Notes under the pieces: generated by a model
What the model saw: only the letters and a program-made list of their open reading frames with translations
The model's database searches: none
What the model was told of the DNA's origin: nothing
Shown: positions 1 through 10,226 of the stretch, piece by piece
How the letters are laid out: each line of letters begins with the position of its first letter
Numbering within the stretch: position 1 is the stretch's first letter
Program-made: the position numbers and the translations under genes
NCBI GenBank assembly: GCA_027596035.1
Contig: JADGJA010000370.1
Location: 1 to 21,111, forward strand
Direction: 5' to 3'
From: Thoreauomyces humboldtii
Taxonomy: Eukaryota > Chytridiomycota > Chytridiomycetes > Spizellomycetales > Powellomycetaceae
DNA length: 21,111 nucleotides

Positions 1-49
1 CGCCCATGATGCTACGCCTCCACACTCCCCAATCGCTCCCATCGTTCCC

Positions 50-2252
50 TCACCAAGGCCTGAACTGAGGTCCGAACGCCTCCCTCTCGGTGACCGACTT
101 GCTCAACGACAGACCCGGCTGCTCCACGAACGACGTCGCGAGCATGGACGACGACCCAGAGTGTCCGACCGTCGTCGTCGTCGAGGAGGAGGACGGATCC
201 CCCGTCTGATGGGGGCCGTAGTGGCCGGCGCCGCCGTCCCAGGGTGCTGACCCCGGCGACCCGGGTTTCAGGAACGCGTAGGTCCCGGCGCTGGTGAGCG
301 GTGGGGATGGGAACGCTGTCGACGAGGCGGAGGGGGAGGATCGCGTGGATGCCGCCGTCGGTGGTTGGTGCTGATGGTGATGGTGATGGTGATGGTGATG
401 GAGATGCGGGTGGGTGAGGAGGGCGGTGGCCGAGGATATGGACGGTGAGGATGCCGAGGAGAGATACGGCGTGTAGGGGGAGGATGAGTTCGGTGGTGTG
501 GATCGTAGCGTCGATAGTTCGAGTTCGGGAGTTCGGGGACGTGTCCGTCTCGGCATCGATCCACCACCACCGTCATCATGGTCGAGTGTAGGGACCGTGG
601 TGGTGGAGGCGTTCGTAGCGCTCACGATCGCGGTGGAGGTGGGAGTAGGAGTGGTGGACCTTCCCAATCCCAACCTCTTCCCGTTCCCGAAATCGTCTTC
701 CGACTGAGCTCGCGAGTCGACCATCCACATCATCGACCCGTTCCCACGTCGAGCGTTCCACCACCCCTTCCAGTCCGCCACGAGTCGCCATCCCAGGACT
801 CCGAGGAGACAGAACCCACCGATCGAGATGACGAACTCGGCTAGAACCCTTCGCCAGAGTTCGGGCAAGGCGATGCGACCCGAGGACGCGAGGGACTGCG
901 CGCATGTGAACACGACTTCGTCTCGAGACGACGTGGGCGACGTTCCAGCCGCGTGGATGCACGCCACGAGATCCTCGAGAGGAGACGTGAGGATGGAGGG
1001 TGTCGCAAAGACCGGGACGGTCGACTCTGCGGACCAAGGAGTCGGTACCATGGCCGCCGACACCCTTCCCAGATCGGTGGTGACGAACATGGCGTACGTC
1101 ACGGCGAGCGCGATGAGGACGATGGCGAAGATGAGGAGTCGCGCCTGTACGGGTCTCACGCCTTCGAGCTGCGTTCCGCCTTTCGCCACCACCACCAAGG
1201 GTCGACCCGTGGCCAACGTGTTCATCGTGTTGGTGGTGTAAACACTCCCCGTCTCCCCGTCCCCGCTCCCGTTCCATCCGCTCATGCTCACGTCGTCGCC
1301 GCCGCCGCGACGGGAGGTCGTCGTCGGTTGCCAGCTTCCGATGCGTCTTCGAGACTTTCTGGCGACTCGCCAGAGATACACGGTCGTGGCGGTGTGGAGA
1401 GAGCAGACGAGAACGGCTGCCGTGATCAGAGGCGTGAAGACGAGAAGACCTTCGTAACCGTCCGACACAGTGCAGATGCCGCGTGACACGTACTCGATCG
1501 ATTGCTTCCATATCGCGAACGCCGCCAACAGGGATGGAAGGCCCCAGGACACGACGTGAGGGAACCATCGGTGACGTGCCAGCCAGGACGAGTTCCATGC
1601 GATTTGCTATGACCAAGAAACAGAACGATGATCAGTGATCAGTCACGATGTTTTCCGAGATGGGGATTGGAGGGGACAAGGCCAGAAAACTCACCAAGTG
1701 CATGTGAGCGATGAAAGCGACACACCAGCACGCCGTGGCACAGGCAGCCCAGACGAGCGCCACGCCCTGCACGGCGCAGACAGTGTTCGTCTCAAAGCTG
1801 GCGCTCGTGACGCCATCTCCGACACAGAACACGTCCTGCCCCCTCTTCCCGAACCCGTAGCTCATTCCGATGGCCTGCCAGAGGACGACCAACGTCGCCA
1901 TGAAGAGGATGTAGATGCGAGGAAACTTTCGCTTCCCAGGCAGCACGGCGTAGGACACCACGATGACGAGGGCGGAGAGGATCGACACGCAGCGAACGAC
2001 GGTCAGGAGGATCTCGAGGTACGGGAGGGGTGCGAGCGGGTAGAGATGGTCCGTCGCGGGACACGGTAGACAGCAGTCGAGTGACGGATGGCATGACGCG
2101 AGCGGAGTTCGGACGAATCCAAATGGTATCGGAAGGAGGAAGGGACCACATGCGTCTGACGTCGTCGTGGAGTTGGGAAAGGACGTGGTGCCCTGCGCGG
2201 AAGCGAGCAGCGGAGCGATGGATAGTCCGAGAACGAGCAAGGGATGGATCAT
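50..2252 (-). CDS. Frizzled/Smoothened-like seven-transmembrane receptor (class F-type GPCR)
   Basis: Two exons: 2252-1695 and 1606-50 (704 aa), joined over an 88-nt phase-0 GT-AG intron (1694-1607); the splice reads ...AHMHL/QIAWN.... The start is the ATG before a clear signal peptide (residues 1-19, ending LASA). A short cysteine-bearing lumenal segment follows, with a CCLPCP motif (residues 60-65) like that before TM1 in Frizzled/Smoothened-like proteins of amoebae and fungi. Hydrophobic segments lie near residues 80-104, 112-133, 158-181, 206-222, 237-258, 342-361 and 442-461, giving seven TMs. The full Frizzled cysteine-rich Wnt-binding domain is absent. The cytoplasmic tail (about 240 residues) is Ser/Thr/Pro-rich with a nine-His run at 589-597. 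The Dishevelled-binding KTxxxW motif is not evident; only WKGWW follows TM7. By family, it should be a plasma-membrane sensor; the ligand is unknown. A generic 7TM protein is the alternative. Confidence 0.72.
374..403. repeat. GATGGT hexanucleotide tract encoding poly-His
   Basis: Five tandem GATGGT-type units lie inside the last exon of the Frizzled-like gene. Read on the minus strand they give alternating CAC and CAT codons for the nine-His run in the cytoplasmic tail. Mixed codons rather than a single repeated codon slow slippage, but the length is likely polymorphic. Confidence 0.8.
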
Positions 2253-3106
2253 GGCGTGTCGGACGGTCGAAGGTCCAGGGGGGTATGTCGTTCGAATCTA
2301 CAGTTGTAAACGGAAGGTGCCGGGTCGCGGTGGAGAGTGATGGTGACGATAATTGTATTCTAAGCCTTTCCGTTGTCCGCTCCAGGTCCCGGTCACCTTC
2401 GCTTCGACCGCCGCGGAGGAGCGAACGCGATACGAGCTACTGACCGATCGCCTGCCTACCGGCCTGAGACGACGCGGACGCAGGTGACCAACGGGGGATG
2501 TGTCTCGCTCTAGCGCGAGCCGAGCCACAGAGACGAAAGCTTTCGAGGGAGACGAGTAGCGAGCAGAGAGAGAGGTCCGTCGCTTCTCGGTGACTGGATA
2601 CCGTGAAGGTGGTGGTCGGGAGTCTGAAAACGAAAAGAGAACGGGGGTTTCGAAGCGACGAGGAGCAAACGTTCAGCAGAGACACCGAGAGACGACGGTA
2701 GCCATGAGAGCGCTGGGGTTGGTGAGGACAGGAGACCTGCTGCTTTGCCTGATGGTACTCTGCTGAGTACGGGTTCTTTCTGTCCTGAAACGCCGTCTCT
2801 CTGTCTTCTCGGTTGGTTTCTGGTCGCGTTGGGGAGAAGGGAGAGTGGGAGTGGGGGAGGGGCAAGCAAATGAACGCGAACACCAACCGACGCGCTCCCC
2901 GTTGTATCACTAAACCCGAGAAGTGTTCCAATGAAGTGATGAGATAAGCCACCCCCTCCGTCCCTCCGTCCCTCCCAAAACATCATGTGACCAAATCGGG
3001 GCATAGAGAGTCGCACAGACACTCTGGACAGCAGAATTTCCTCTCGTGTCGTTTTTTTGTTCACGGCCGCGATTCTGGCCGTATTCCCAACGCACAGGAC
3101 ACAACG
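2253..3106. other. Intergenic region upstream of the Frizzled-like gene and tRNA-Phe
   Basis: About 850 bp between two divergent units: the receptor on the minus strand and tRNA-Phe on the plus strand. Overlapping minus-strand ORFs at 2437-2952 and 2510-3064 exist, but their translations are low-complexity and resemble no family I recognise. The stretch probably holds the receptor's promoter and 5' UTR. I see no confident TATA box or RNA gene. Confidence 0.5.
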
Positions 3107-3179
3107 GCTTCCTTAGCTCAGTTGGGAGAGCGTTAGACTGAAGATCTAAAGGTCTCGCGTTCGATCCGCGAAGGAAGCA
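3107..3179 (+). tRNA. tRNA-Phe (anticodon GAA)
   Basis: A 73-nt cloverleaf without an intron. The acceptor stem is GCTTCCT with AGGAAGC, discriminator A. The D arm is GCTC/GAGC, the anticodon arm is TTAGA-CTGAAGA-TCTAA with anticodon GAA, and the T arm is TCGCG-TTCGATC-CGCGA. The T arm supplies the Pol III B box. A TTTT terminator follows at 3204-3207. Two copies with the same sequence lie at 7456-7528 and 15460-15532 on the other strand. Confidence 0.97.
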
Positions 3180-3203
3180 TAGCTCAATCGTGTGGGTTCC
3201 TCC

Positions 3204-3207
3204 TTTT
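3204..3207 (+). terminator. Pol III terminator of tRNA-Phe copy 1
   Basis: TTTT run 25 nt after the end of the tRNA. This is a standard RNA polymerase III stop. Confidence 0.7.
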
Positions 3208-3540
3208 GCTTGCTTGGGGAAGTTTGCGTTCAGGCCAACCCTCAGCCGAGGAGGTCAAGCGCTCGCGATGAATGATAGACCGAGTAATCCCCGGTGAAAG
3301 AGGACAGGGCCCTCCCAAGCGCGCATTTGCACCCCAGGGGCGTGATCAACTCGGGTGTGCGGAAGAAGGAAGACTTCACGGAAGTGATATGCAACTGGCG
3401 ACTCTGCGCTCGATGCGCGTCCGGAGGACGACAAGGTCGGCGCTTCAACCTCGGTCGGCGGGTTGGATGTGGTATAACTTCTTTCTACATCCGTCGATCC
3501 CATCTTCGAGAGTTGGTGCGCACCCCATCGTCACCGAACG

Positions 3541-3966
3541 ATGAGGGTACTACGAGGGATTACCTGTCCCGACTTTTCCGTCCACGCCGTTCGGGACAGG
3601 ATGCGCGAACTACCCGACACCGATGTGTCCGTCGAGGTCGCCGCGCTTCGAGCCAGGACGGAACAGATCGCACGGGTCGATGAGGGAGCGGCGAGGGCCA
3701 TGACGACGTGTTCGCATTCCGCGTCGTGGAGGTGTGGGGATTTGGGCAAGACGTTCGTCGTCGGACAGTGTTTTTGGCCAGATCGACAACCGGTCATCGG
3801 CGAGTGCGACCCGAGACTGCCGAGTCCCTTTGATATCCTTTTCGCAATATCTTTCGCAATAACTTCGGGGTACTACAATGGCTTCGTAGCTCTTGCGCAT
3901 GGAGACTGTCACACTCTGGACATTCGGCAAGTTCAGTATGCCTTAAGCGGATGGGGATTTGAATAG
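3541..3966 (+). CDS. Doubtful hypothetical ORF
   Basis: A 141-codon ORF beginning with ATG. The first 60 or so codons are fairly GC-rich in third position and encode an amphipathic stretch (VEVAALRARTEQIARVDEGA), which would suit a short helix. The second half is AT-richer and looks non-coding. I recognise no family. A GT-AG pair inside (near 3547 and 3600) could make this part of a spliced gene. Antisense ORFs over the same bases are no better. It may be a gene fragment or chance. Confidence 0.2.
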   Translation: MRVLRGITCPDFSVHAVRDRMRELPDTDVSVEVAALRARTEQIARVDEGAARAMTTCSHSASWRCGDLGKTFVVGQCFWPDRQPVIGECDPRLPSPFDILFAISFAITSGYYNGFVALAHGDCHTLDIRQVQYALSGWGFE

Positions 3967-4159
3967 ATCCCGTGCGCCGAGGTCAGCCTCCGCTCTGACA
4001 GGGTAAATGCATACCAATAGTCATTTGCCGCCTTGCTCATGGATCACCCTTGCACCACGGTTATTATGCATCTTTGTCGCGCAGGTGCGGCTCGCAATCT
4101 GTGTGCATTTTGGCCTGTCCAATCGGGGCGCGATGCCGCAAGATTTTGGAACACCCCGT

Positions 4160-4205
4160 CCCATTCCCCATTCCCCATTTCCCAATTCCCAATTCTCAAA
4201 TTCCC
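4160..4205 (+). promoter_or_regulatory. CCCATT/CCCAATT tract upstream of the transporter
   Basis: A purine-poor run made of iterated CCCATTCC and CCCAATT units ends about 60 bp before the transporter ATG at 4265. Pyrimidine-rich tracts are common in fungal core promoters. The position fits a promoter or transcription start region, but no TATA box accompanies it. It could equally be a simple-sequence repeat with no function. Confidence 0.35.
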
Positions 4206-4264
4206 TTGGCCGAGTCACCCTCTGGTCAACTGCTACGAGACCTTTGTACAGAAGGAAGTCAAGG

Positions 4265-5653
4265 ATGGACTGGGTTTCCGCCGTCTCCCCCGGTAAGCCC
4301 CTCACAGCTGCTCGCCGTGTCGCCGTTCCTGCAACCCGGTCTCATGTCACTCCTGCTCTCTTAGGCCACCGCAAGTTCGCTCTTCTGGCCCTTCTATCGG
4401 CTCAAAATAGCTGGTCTATATTGATCCTCAGATGGTCGCGAAGAGTCTCTCCGGCCACCGGAACGGACGTGGCTTCAGACGACGACGGGAAGCGTGCCAT
4501 CGCCTCCACGGCGGTTCTCCTCACCGAGCTTCTCAAGGGCTGTCTGTGCAGTCTCGTTTACGTGTGGACAACGACAACCACTTCGAGCGACGACTCATTG
4601 TCACCAACCATACGATCCTCCTCTAGCGAAGAAGACCTCTCACAACCACCAGCTCGATTGACGGGCACCATGGATGCCCTCCATCGACTTAGAGAGGAAG
4701 CCTTCGGTGAAGGCTCGGGATGGACAAGGATGACGGTCCCCGCCACGCTCTACACGCTCCAAAACTGGTTGAACTACTTTGCCCTCTCCCGTCTCGACGC
4801 GACGACCCACCAGGTCATCCAACAGCTCCGGATCCTCACCACGGCCGCCTTCGCCGTCGGACTCCTCCGGAAACGACTCTCGTGGATCCAATGGATCTCC
4901 CTCGTCGTCCTGACGGGAGGACTGACCCTCACGCAACTGCCCTCGGCAGGCGCCGTTCGCGTCGTCGTCGCGCCTGGACCCGGTGGTGAGACGGAGGTGG
5001 ACAAGGGCGCCACGGATCATGTCATGGGTGTGGTCGCCGTGGCCGTAGCGTGTCTCACTTCCTCCTTCTCCGGGATATATCTGGAGAGGATCTTGAAGGA
5101 TTCCTCTTCCTCCTCCGCCTCTCTGATCGTCAGGAACGTGCAGCTGGCGACCATCGGCGCCGTGTTCTGCGCCGTGTTCGGAGTCGTGTTGAACGACGGC
5201 AGGGAGATACTGAGGGATGGGTTCTTTTCGGGATACAAGCCTGCCGCGTGCTTGGCTGTCTTCACGAACGCGGCTGGGGGGTTGCTCATCGCTGCCGTCA
5301 TCAAGTTTGCCGGTACGTTCCTGGCGCGGGCGTTCTCCCACTCCGAAACACAGCCGATCCCTAATTATTTTTGCCTTTTTTAAGACAACATCGTGAAGAA
5401 CTCGGCCATCGCCATCTCCATCATCGCTTCGGGAGTGATATCCTCCTTTCTCGGTGATTTCACCGTGACGACCGAGTTCGCCCTGGGCGGTGCGTGCGTC
5501 GTGGCGTCGGTTTGCGTATACTCTGCGTTCGGTGTCGCTCAGAGCGGTGGGAAGAAACCAGGCGGTGGGTCCCTGTTGCCGGTGGCGACCTCGATAGAGA
5601 TGGCGGAGGAGTTGGAGAACCTGCCTGCCAAACGGGAGGAGGTAACGGCGTAG
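4265..5653 (+). CDS. Golgi nucleotide-sugar transporter (SLC35A/UDP-sugar type)
   Basis: Three exons: 4265-4292, 4365-5312 and 5385-5653 (414 aa), separated by two phase-1 introns of exactly 72 nt each. Splicing of the last pair restores KFADNIVKN, the conserved block of SLC35A transporters; unspliced, intron 2 brings a stop. Landmarks in order are RKFALLALLSAQNSW (TM1), ASTAVLLTELLKG (TM2), the signature TLQNWLNYFALSRLDATTHQ through QQLRILTTAAF, GGLTLTQL, SGIYLERILK and the last two TMs (SIIASGVISSFL and LGGACVVASVCVYS). By family knowledge it exchanges a UDP-sugar for UMP across the Golgi membrane. UDP-galactose and UDP-GlcNAc are both possible, and the sequence alone does not decide. A Ser/Thr-rich, acidic cytosolic loop of about 50 residues between TM2 and TM3 is longer than usual. 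The 3' end faces the TVP38-like gene 254 bp away. Confidence 0.88.
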
Positions 5654-5907
5654 CAACGGAGATTAAGTGTCGTATAGGATGCGCATCCCTTTGCACGGTT
5701 TTTTTTTTTGGAGATGTATAATTGATACAGCCATAAAGTGGCCTCGACGAGGTGTGGTGTGATTGAAAATGTGTATGATGCTCCAGAATCGCCCACCCCG
5801 TCCAGCCCAGCCCAGCCCCCGCGTCCCAAGGAAAATCTAAGAAGCTGCAGAGGGGTGACATGAAACCCAAAAACTCTTGACCTCCGAGTCCACCTGTCCC
5901 AGTCGTT

Positions 5908-7059
5908 CTACAGAATACCACCGTCTCCTCGTTCGGCATCCTCGACATCATCATCATCACCCCATCCACCCTCCTCCCCGTCCCAATCCCCATCCCATCC
6001 TTCCTGCTCTCCATCCCCATCCTCCTTCTCCATCCCCAGTCCACCTCCTTCCCGCAACAGGACGGCCTCGCCCGCCGCCTCCTCCTCCTCCGCGTCACCG
6101 CCCATCATGGCCTCCGTCTCCCTCATCGTCTTCCTGACGAGCACGGTGAGGTAGACGAAAACGCCGAGGGCCAACGCGGTCCCGAAGACCATGACGGCGA
6201 TCCGAGCGGGAGTCATCTCGCTCGTCTCGGCCAGGTCCCTGACGGTGGATCCGATGTAGACGTGGAGGAGCGTCTTGACGAGAGCCAGCGACGTGGCCTG
6301 CACGTACTTTCTCTGTGGGACGGCCGTGGTGGCGAAGAGGATCGACATGATCCCGAACGGATACGGTGCGAGACGGACCAACGTGACGAGCTGGACCCAA
6401 AAAAAGAAAAAAAGTTCCTTTCTCGATGAGATTCTGCTCGTCGTGTTCCCTTTCTCAAAGCAAAGGGGATCTGGTCCACGTCCCCTCCCCCCCGTTGTAG
6501 TAGTCTGGGTTGGGAGTTTCCGAACCTTCAAGCCCCCCGTCTCGACCGCCGACTCGATGTGTCTGAACTTTGGAAAGTGGGAGAGCAGCATGGCTCGATA
6601 GGAAGGTCCGAGGTAGCGTCTCGAGAGGAGGAACACGGTCACACCGCCCAGCCAACTGCCCACGAAGGCCGGTATCCAACCCCACGGAAACCCGAAGATG
6701 AAACCGCACATGTACAGAAGCGTGCCGTAGCCGACCAGCGGCGGAAAGCACGACAGGAACTGGAGGAATGTCATCAGGAGCCATCCTCTGCAGTGACCGG
6801 AAACCCATCAGCATCCATTTCAAATGTATCAACGTTGCACACGACCAGAAAAAAAAGAGACTCACCCAACACCCATCCTCCGGACCGTATCCGCGAACTC
6901 TGTCAACATCTGCACGATCTGGACCCTGAAGACGACGAAGAATCCCATCCCCACGACGCTCAGACCCGCCAGGATCCACGCTGGAAGCCATTGTCGGGTG
7001 AAGAAGAACCTGACGTTGGGGATGCTGGCGAACAGGCCGCTTCTCGACGGTGGCGGCAT
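5908..7059 (-). CDS. TVP38/TMEM64-family membrane protein (VTT/SNARE-associated Golgi domain)
   Basis: Three exons: 7059-6866, 6787-6526 and 6390-5908 (312 aa). Intron 1 is 78 nt, phase 2; intron 2 is 135 nt, phase 0. An in-frame TAA directly precedes the ATG, fixing the start. Joining gives an N-terminal TM (WILAGLSVVGMGFFVVF), then FPPLVGYGTLLYMCGFIFGFPWGW, the VTT-domain hallmark shared with yeast Tvp38, followed by LLSRR, RLAPYPFG and a final TM. The C-terminal 60 residues are strongly acidic (runs of Glu and Asp with Gly/Trp). By family, VTT proteins are Golgi/ER multi-pass proteins, and several metazoan members are lipid scramblases; the substrate here is not visible. The intron 2 donor is GTTCGG, a weak site, and the intron is in frame without a stop, so a retained form is possible. 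Confidence 0.85.
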
Positions 7060-7455
7060 TTAAATCACCCCCCGCGCGCGCCGGTCGCACGTCTCGTCTG
7101 ATGGGAGGGGGGGGGGAGGACAGGGGAACCGTTGGTGATTCTCCGAAAGGATGAGCAGGAATGGGAGCGAAACGATTGGAATGCAGGGAACGGGGCCTGA
7201 GAGGAACGGGGCTTGCCACTTTGCGCGTTCTTACGTGACGGAGGGCCCTACCGCGCCGATGGAAGCCACCCCCCTCCGGAAAAGCGGGACAACATCCCTC
7301 CGGAATAAGCCTCGTTTCCTCTCCATGTTCGTTCTTCGTTACCTGTGGATACTCTCCCGTGGTACCTATGATGGATATCATGCTTTTCCGAGGTGAAAAA
7401 TGCTCGACCGACATGCAAAAAACAAGGTGGAATCCTTCAAAAAGGATTATGTCAT
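7060..7455. other. Upstream region of the TVP38-like gene
   Basis: About 400 bp between the TVP38-like ATG and the second tRNA-Phe. It contains a guanine run (about 7105-7118, cytosines on the gene's sense strand) and a TTTAAA immediately before the ATG. No gene is seen. The minus-strand ORF covering it is low-complexity. Confidence 0.5.
7439..7443 (-). terminator. Pol III terminator of tRNA-Phe copy 2
   Basis: Five T residues on the minus strand, 13 nt past the tRNA 3' end. Confidence 0.7.
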
Positions 7456-7528
7456 TGCTTCCTTCGCGGATCGAACGCGAGACCTTTAGATCTTCAGTCT
7501 AACGCTCTCCCAACTGAGCTAAGGAAGC
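7456..7528 (-). tRNA. tRNA-Phe (anticodon GAA), second copy
   Basis: The 73 bases equal the copy at 3107-3179 on the opposite strand, with the same arms, GAA anticodon and no intron. Bases flanking the tRNA differ from the other copies, so the shared segment is only the tRNA itself. It lies about 270 bp beyond the stop codon of the first GT92-like gene. Confidence 0.97.
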
Positions 7529-7796
7529 CTGGATTGTCGACATCCTCGAAAACTTGCTCTATGACCGAATGCCAACAATATGAGAATTTCTTACAACTAT
7601 GAGATGCACAGCCACATCCCAGGCATCCCATAATTCAGCGCGACGAAGAAGCGGTGAACTGACCGGAGTCGATAACTTTTTTTTGCTATGTACAACGACA
7701 ATCGAGTGGTGTACTCGGTTGACTATGAGAGGTGATGCTACACGGTACTACCGCCCCGAACGACGTCGCGATCTACGCGTGCGCGGTGGGGGGTCC

Positions 7797-9393
7797 TCAC
7801 GGTTCGTACTTTGCCATGGAGTCGCACGTGTAGGAAGGCAGACTCTCGACGTCGTCCCAGAACCACTGTCCCTTGGGATCCCCCATCCCGTTCCCCCTGC
7901 TCAACTTCTCCTGGAACTGCTCCCAGGAACCCAGTGCGTAGTGATGCAACGCGATGCGGTCCCGGGTGATGGGGGTCCTGAAGGGCCCGTCGCACTCGTC
8001 GCCGTGCTCTCCCACCGTGATGGTCCCGGACGCGAGGTCCACGTGATGGGCGTTGTAGGAGCGTCGATACCGGTCGGTCCTGACGATCGACTTGATGTGT
8101 CGGTTGTGTCCCGCGTCGTCGTCCTCGATGCACGTCGTGAACCCCTTCCGGGTGGACGGGGGACGCGTGAGGTGACCAGACGACGTGTGCGTGATCCAGT
8201 TCACGCCCACGGCCCCCACCTCGTCGTCGTCCTCGAACTCTTGGAGGAACGAGACGAGCGTCTCGTTGCGGGTCGTGGACGTCATCTCGAGGTATTCGTC
8301 CGCGTCGAGGTTGGCGATCCAGGTGTGGGAGTGTCGGTGGAGACGCCAGCATTCGTCGTAGGCGTGGAGCTGTTGGTACACGGATCGACGCGTGTCCGGT
8401 GTGAAGTAGCTGAAGTGGAGGGCTTCTCGTGGGATGCCCCAGTCTGGGACCTGGAAAAGGGGTGGTGCCGATCCGTCGTCCATCACGCTGGAAGGGGAGG
8501 GGGGCAACAATGGTATGGGTCAGGAAGTGAAAAGGTATGATCGAACTCCCTCTTTGGCTGACTCACTAGAACTTCCGTATGCCTATCTGATAATAGTGAT
8601 GCCTGAAGAACTCTGAGAGATCGGCGTGCTGGTCCTTCACCGCGAGGCATATGGCGACGTACTCGGGATCAGCGGGAGGAGCGTCCGTGGGTCGGAGTCG
8701 GGGCGAGGAGGTCCTCGCCGGCCGAAGCTTCTTCTTGACCTCCTCCACCACGGCCTCCGGCGTGACCTCCATCATCGTCACATCCGTCGTTGTCGTCGAG
8801 GGTCGCAACTCGGACGTCGCGTTGGACGTCCGCGAGACCGCCACCTTTTCTGCATGGGCCGTCAGGTTCATCGCCGCCCCCACGCGAGTCGGTTTGCTCT
8901 TGGCGGAAACCGTCACGTTCGGTCTCGCCTTGGGTTTCGCCTTCAACTTCGATGTCGGAGTCTCGACCTTCTTGTCCACCTTCTTGTCTACCTTCGCCGT
9001 CCCCGTCCCCGTCCCCGTCCCCTTGTCCTTGACCTTCGCCTCCCCGGGTTCCTTCGCTGGTCCCTCTGTCTCCGGTTTGGGGTTGCCACGGAGGGCGGCC
9101 TCTATCGCCAACGACAGGCCAGACGGCCCCAACGGCGAGTCCGGTATCTCCTCCGAGTCCGATATGGGTCTACCGAGTCCGGGATCCGTGTAGACGTGGC
9201 TGAACGGCAGGGGTCTCGTGGGAGAGGGTGGTCGATTGGGGGCGATGGCGAGACTTCCGGTCGTTGCTGTCATGGAGCTGGTGCGCGTGGCGGCCTTGGA
9301 GGACTCGAAGACGGTGATGAGACATACGATGCATACGAGACAGAGGAAGCCGAGCTTGACGGACGTGCTGGCGGATCCGGTTTGTCGGAACAT
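7797..9393 (-). CDS. GT92-like glycosyltransferase, paralog 1 (type II membrane)
   Basis: Two exons: 9393-8567 and 8487-7797 (505 aa), with a 79-nt phase-2 intron. The start ATG has a CCACCAATG context and matches the start of the paralog at 15077. A short cytosolic tail and one TM (about 13-29) are followed by a disordered Lys/Thr/Pro-rich stem (about 30-240) and the catalytic domain. That domain has YVAICLAVKDQHADL, the splice-restored YVMDDGS (276-282), the DxD-type LDADEYL (Asp 337 and 339), and the terminal RIALHHYALGSW and GQWFWDDVE. These match the fungal DUF23/GT92-like group (related to Glyco_tranf_2_4). By family it would transfer a sugar from a nucleotide donor in the Golgi lumen; donor and acceptor are unknown. 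The stem carries GTGTGTGT and VDKKVDKK repeats absent from the paralog. Confidence 0.82.
8999..9022. repeat. GTCCCC hexanucleotide repeat in the GT92-like stem
   Basis: Four tandem GTCCCC units on the plus strand, read on the minus strand as Gly-Thr pairs. A related short repeat encoding VDKKVDKK sits directly beside it. The other paralog lacks both, so the tract probably grew after duplication. Confidence 0.8.
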
Positions 9394-10226
9394 TGGTGGT
9401 TTGTATTCTATGCCGAGGGTGAGCAGGTGGGTCCAGTAAGCCCTGAGAGATGTCACGGATATGCGCGGGCAGGAAATCAAACAAGGGTCACCGCTAATGG
9501 GTGTGTGCGTGCCAACGGCAGCAACGAGGGAGGTGAGGGCAGCAGTGTGACAACAACAAAAATAGTGTGTGTGTGCAGAGGAAAGGGGGGGAAGGTCTGT
9601 GCTTTTTTCTGTTTGATCTCTCTCTCTCCTTTTTCCGTGTGTGTCTCCCTGTGTTACACCAGGTGCGGCTTACCACGAGGAATGAGACCACGGGGCTTGC
9701 GAAACGGGAAAGGGGCAGGCGACTGGCTGTGCACTGCATTTGGGACCAATGATTGTCAGCCAGGTTCTGTCCATGTCGGCTCTGCAAAGGCGGAATGGCG
9801 GAATCCACCGGAATGGCTGGTGGGAAAATGCGCAAGTCCAGCTCCACCGCCTTTGCATCACCCACCGCCGGCTGCACCCCCAATCACCGCGAGCTGCACC
9901 CCCAAGACGACGCTTCCGGTTTCCGCGTGGCACGTCTCACTTCCCGCGTGTGCCGCGGCACACCTGGTAAAGCAGACAGTACCTGCGGGGTTGCCGCATT
10001 TCCTCAACACGCAGTGACCGAATGTAGAATGAGACGTGGATTGTACGAGTATGCATTGAAGGGTATATATGGGACACAAGCGTGGGGACTACTTGCGGCG
10101 GCCGGGTGTTCATGGGAGTTTCCGCGTGCATCCAGCGAGTCGCGTCGCATGGGTGCGGCGAGTTTTAACCACACCTCTTTTCAACGTGCCACTCCATCGG
10201 GCGTGATAGATTGGGAGAACTACCTC
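9394..10226. other. Intergenic region between GT92-like paralog 1 and the ankyrin-type gene
   Basis: About 830 bp holding the GT92-like 5' region and the ankyrin gene's 3' region, both on the minus strand. It contains alternating GT and TC tracts (9560-9660), a duplicated 13-mer GCTGCACCCCCAA (9871 and 9893) and a TATATA near 10064. The long plus-strand ORF here is continuous with the antisense of the ankyrin repeats and is not credible. Confidence 0.5.

Larger units (their letters stand above)
3208..4264. other. Intergenic stretch between tRNA-Phe and the transporter
   Basis: Apart from the doubtful ORF at 3541-3966, this kilobase shows no recognisable gene. It ends in a pyrimidine-rich repeat tract (4160-4205) just before the transporter start. 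A short direct repeat, TTTCGCAATA, occurs twice near 3840-3860. Confidence 0.5.

Noticed and set aside
576..1616. 346-codon minus-strand ORF overlapping the receptor
   Set aside because: Off-frame reading of receptor exon 2. It is Arg/His-rich with no TM segments.
2437..3104. Overlapping minus-strand ORFs upstream of the receptor
   Set aside because: Composition is low-complexity, three frames are open at once, and no motif was recognised.
4640..5656. 338-codon minus-strand ORF
   Set aside because: Antisense shadow of the transporter, whose spliced plus-strand reading has clear family motifs. The shadow is Arg/Gly-rich low complexity.
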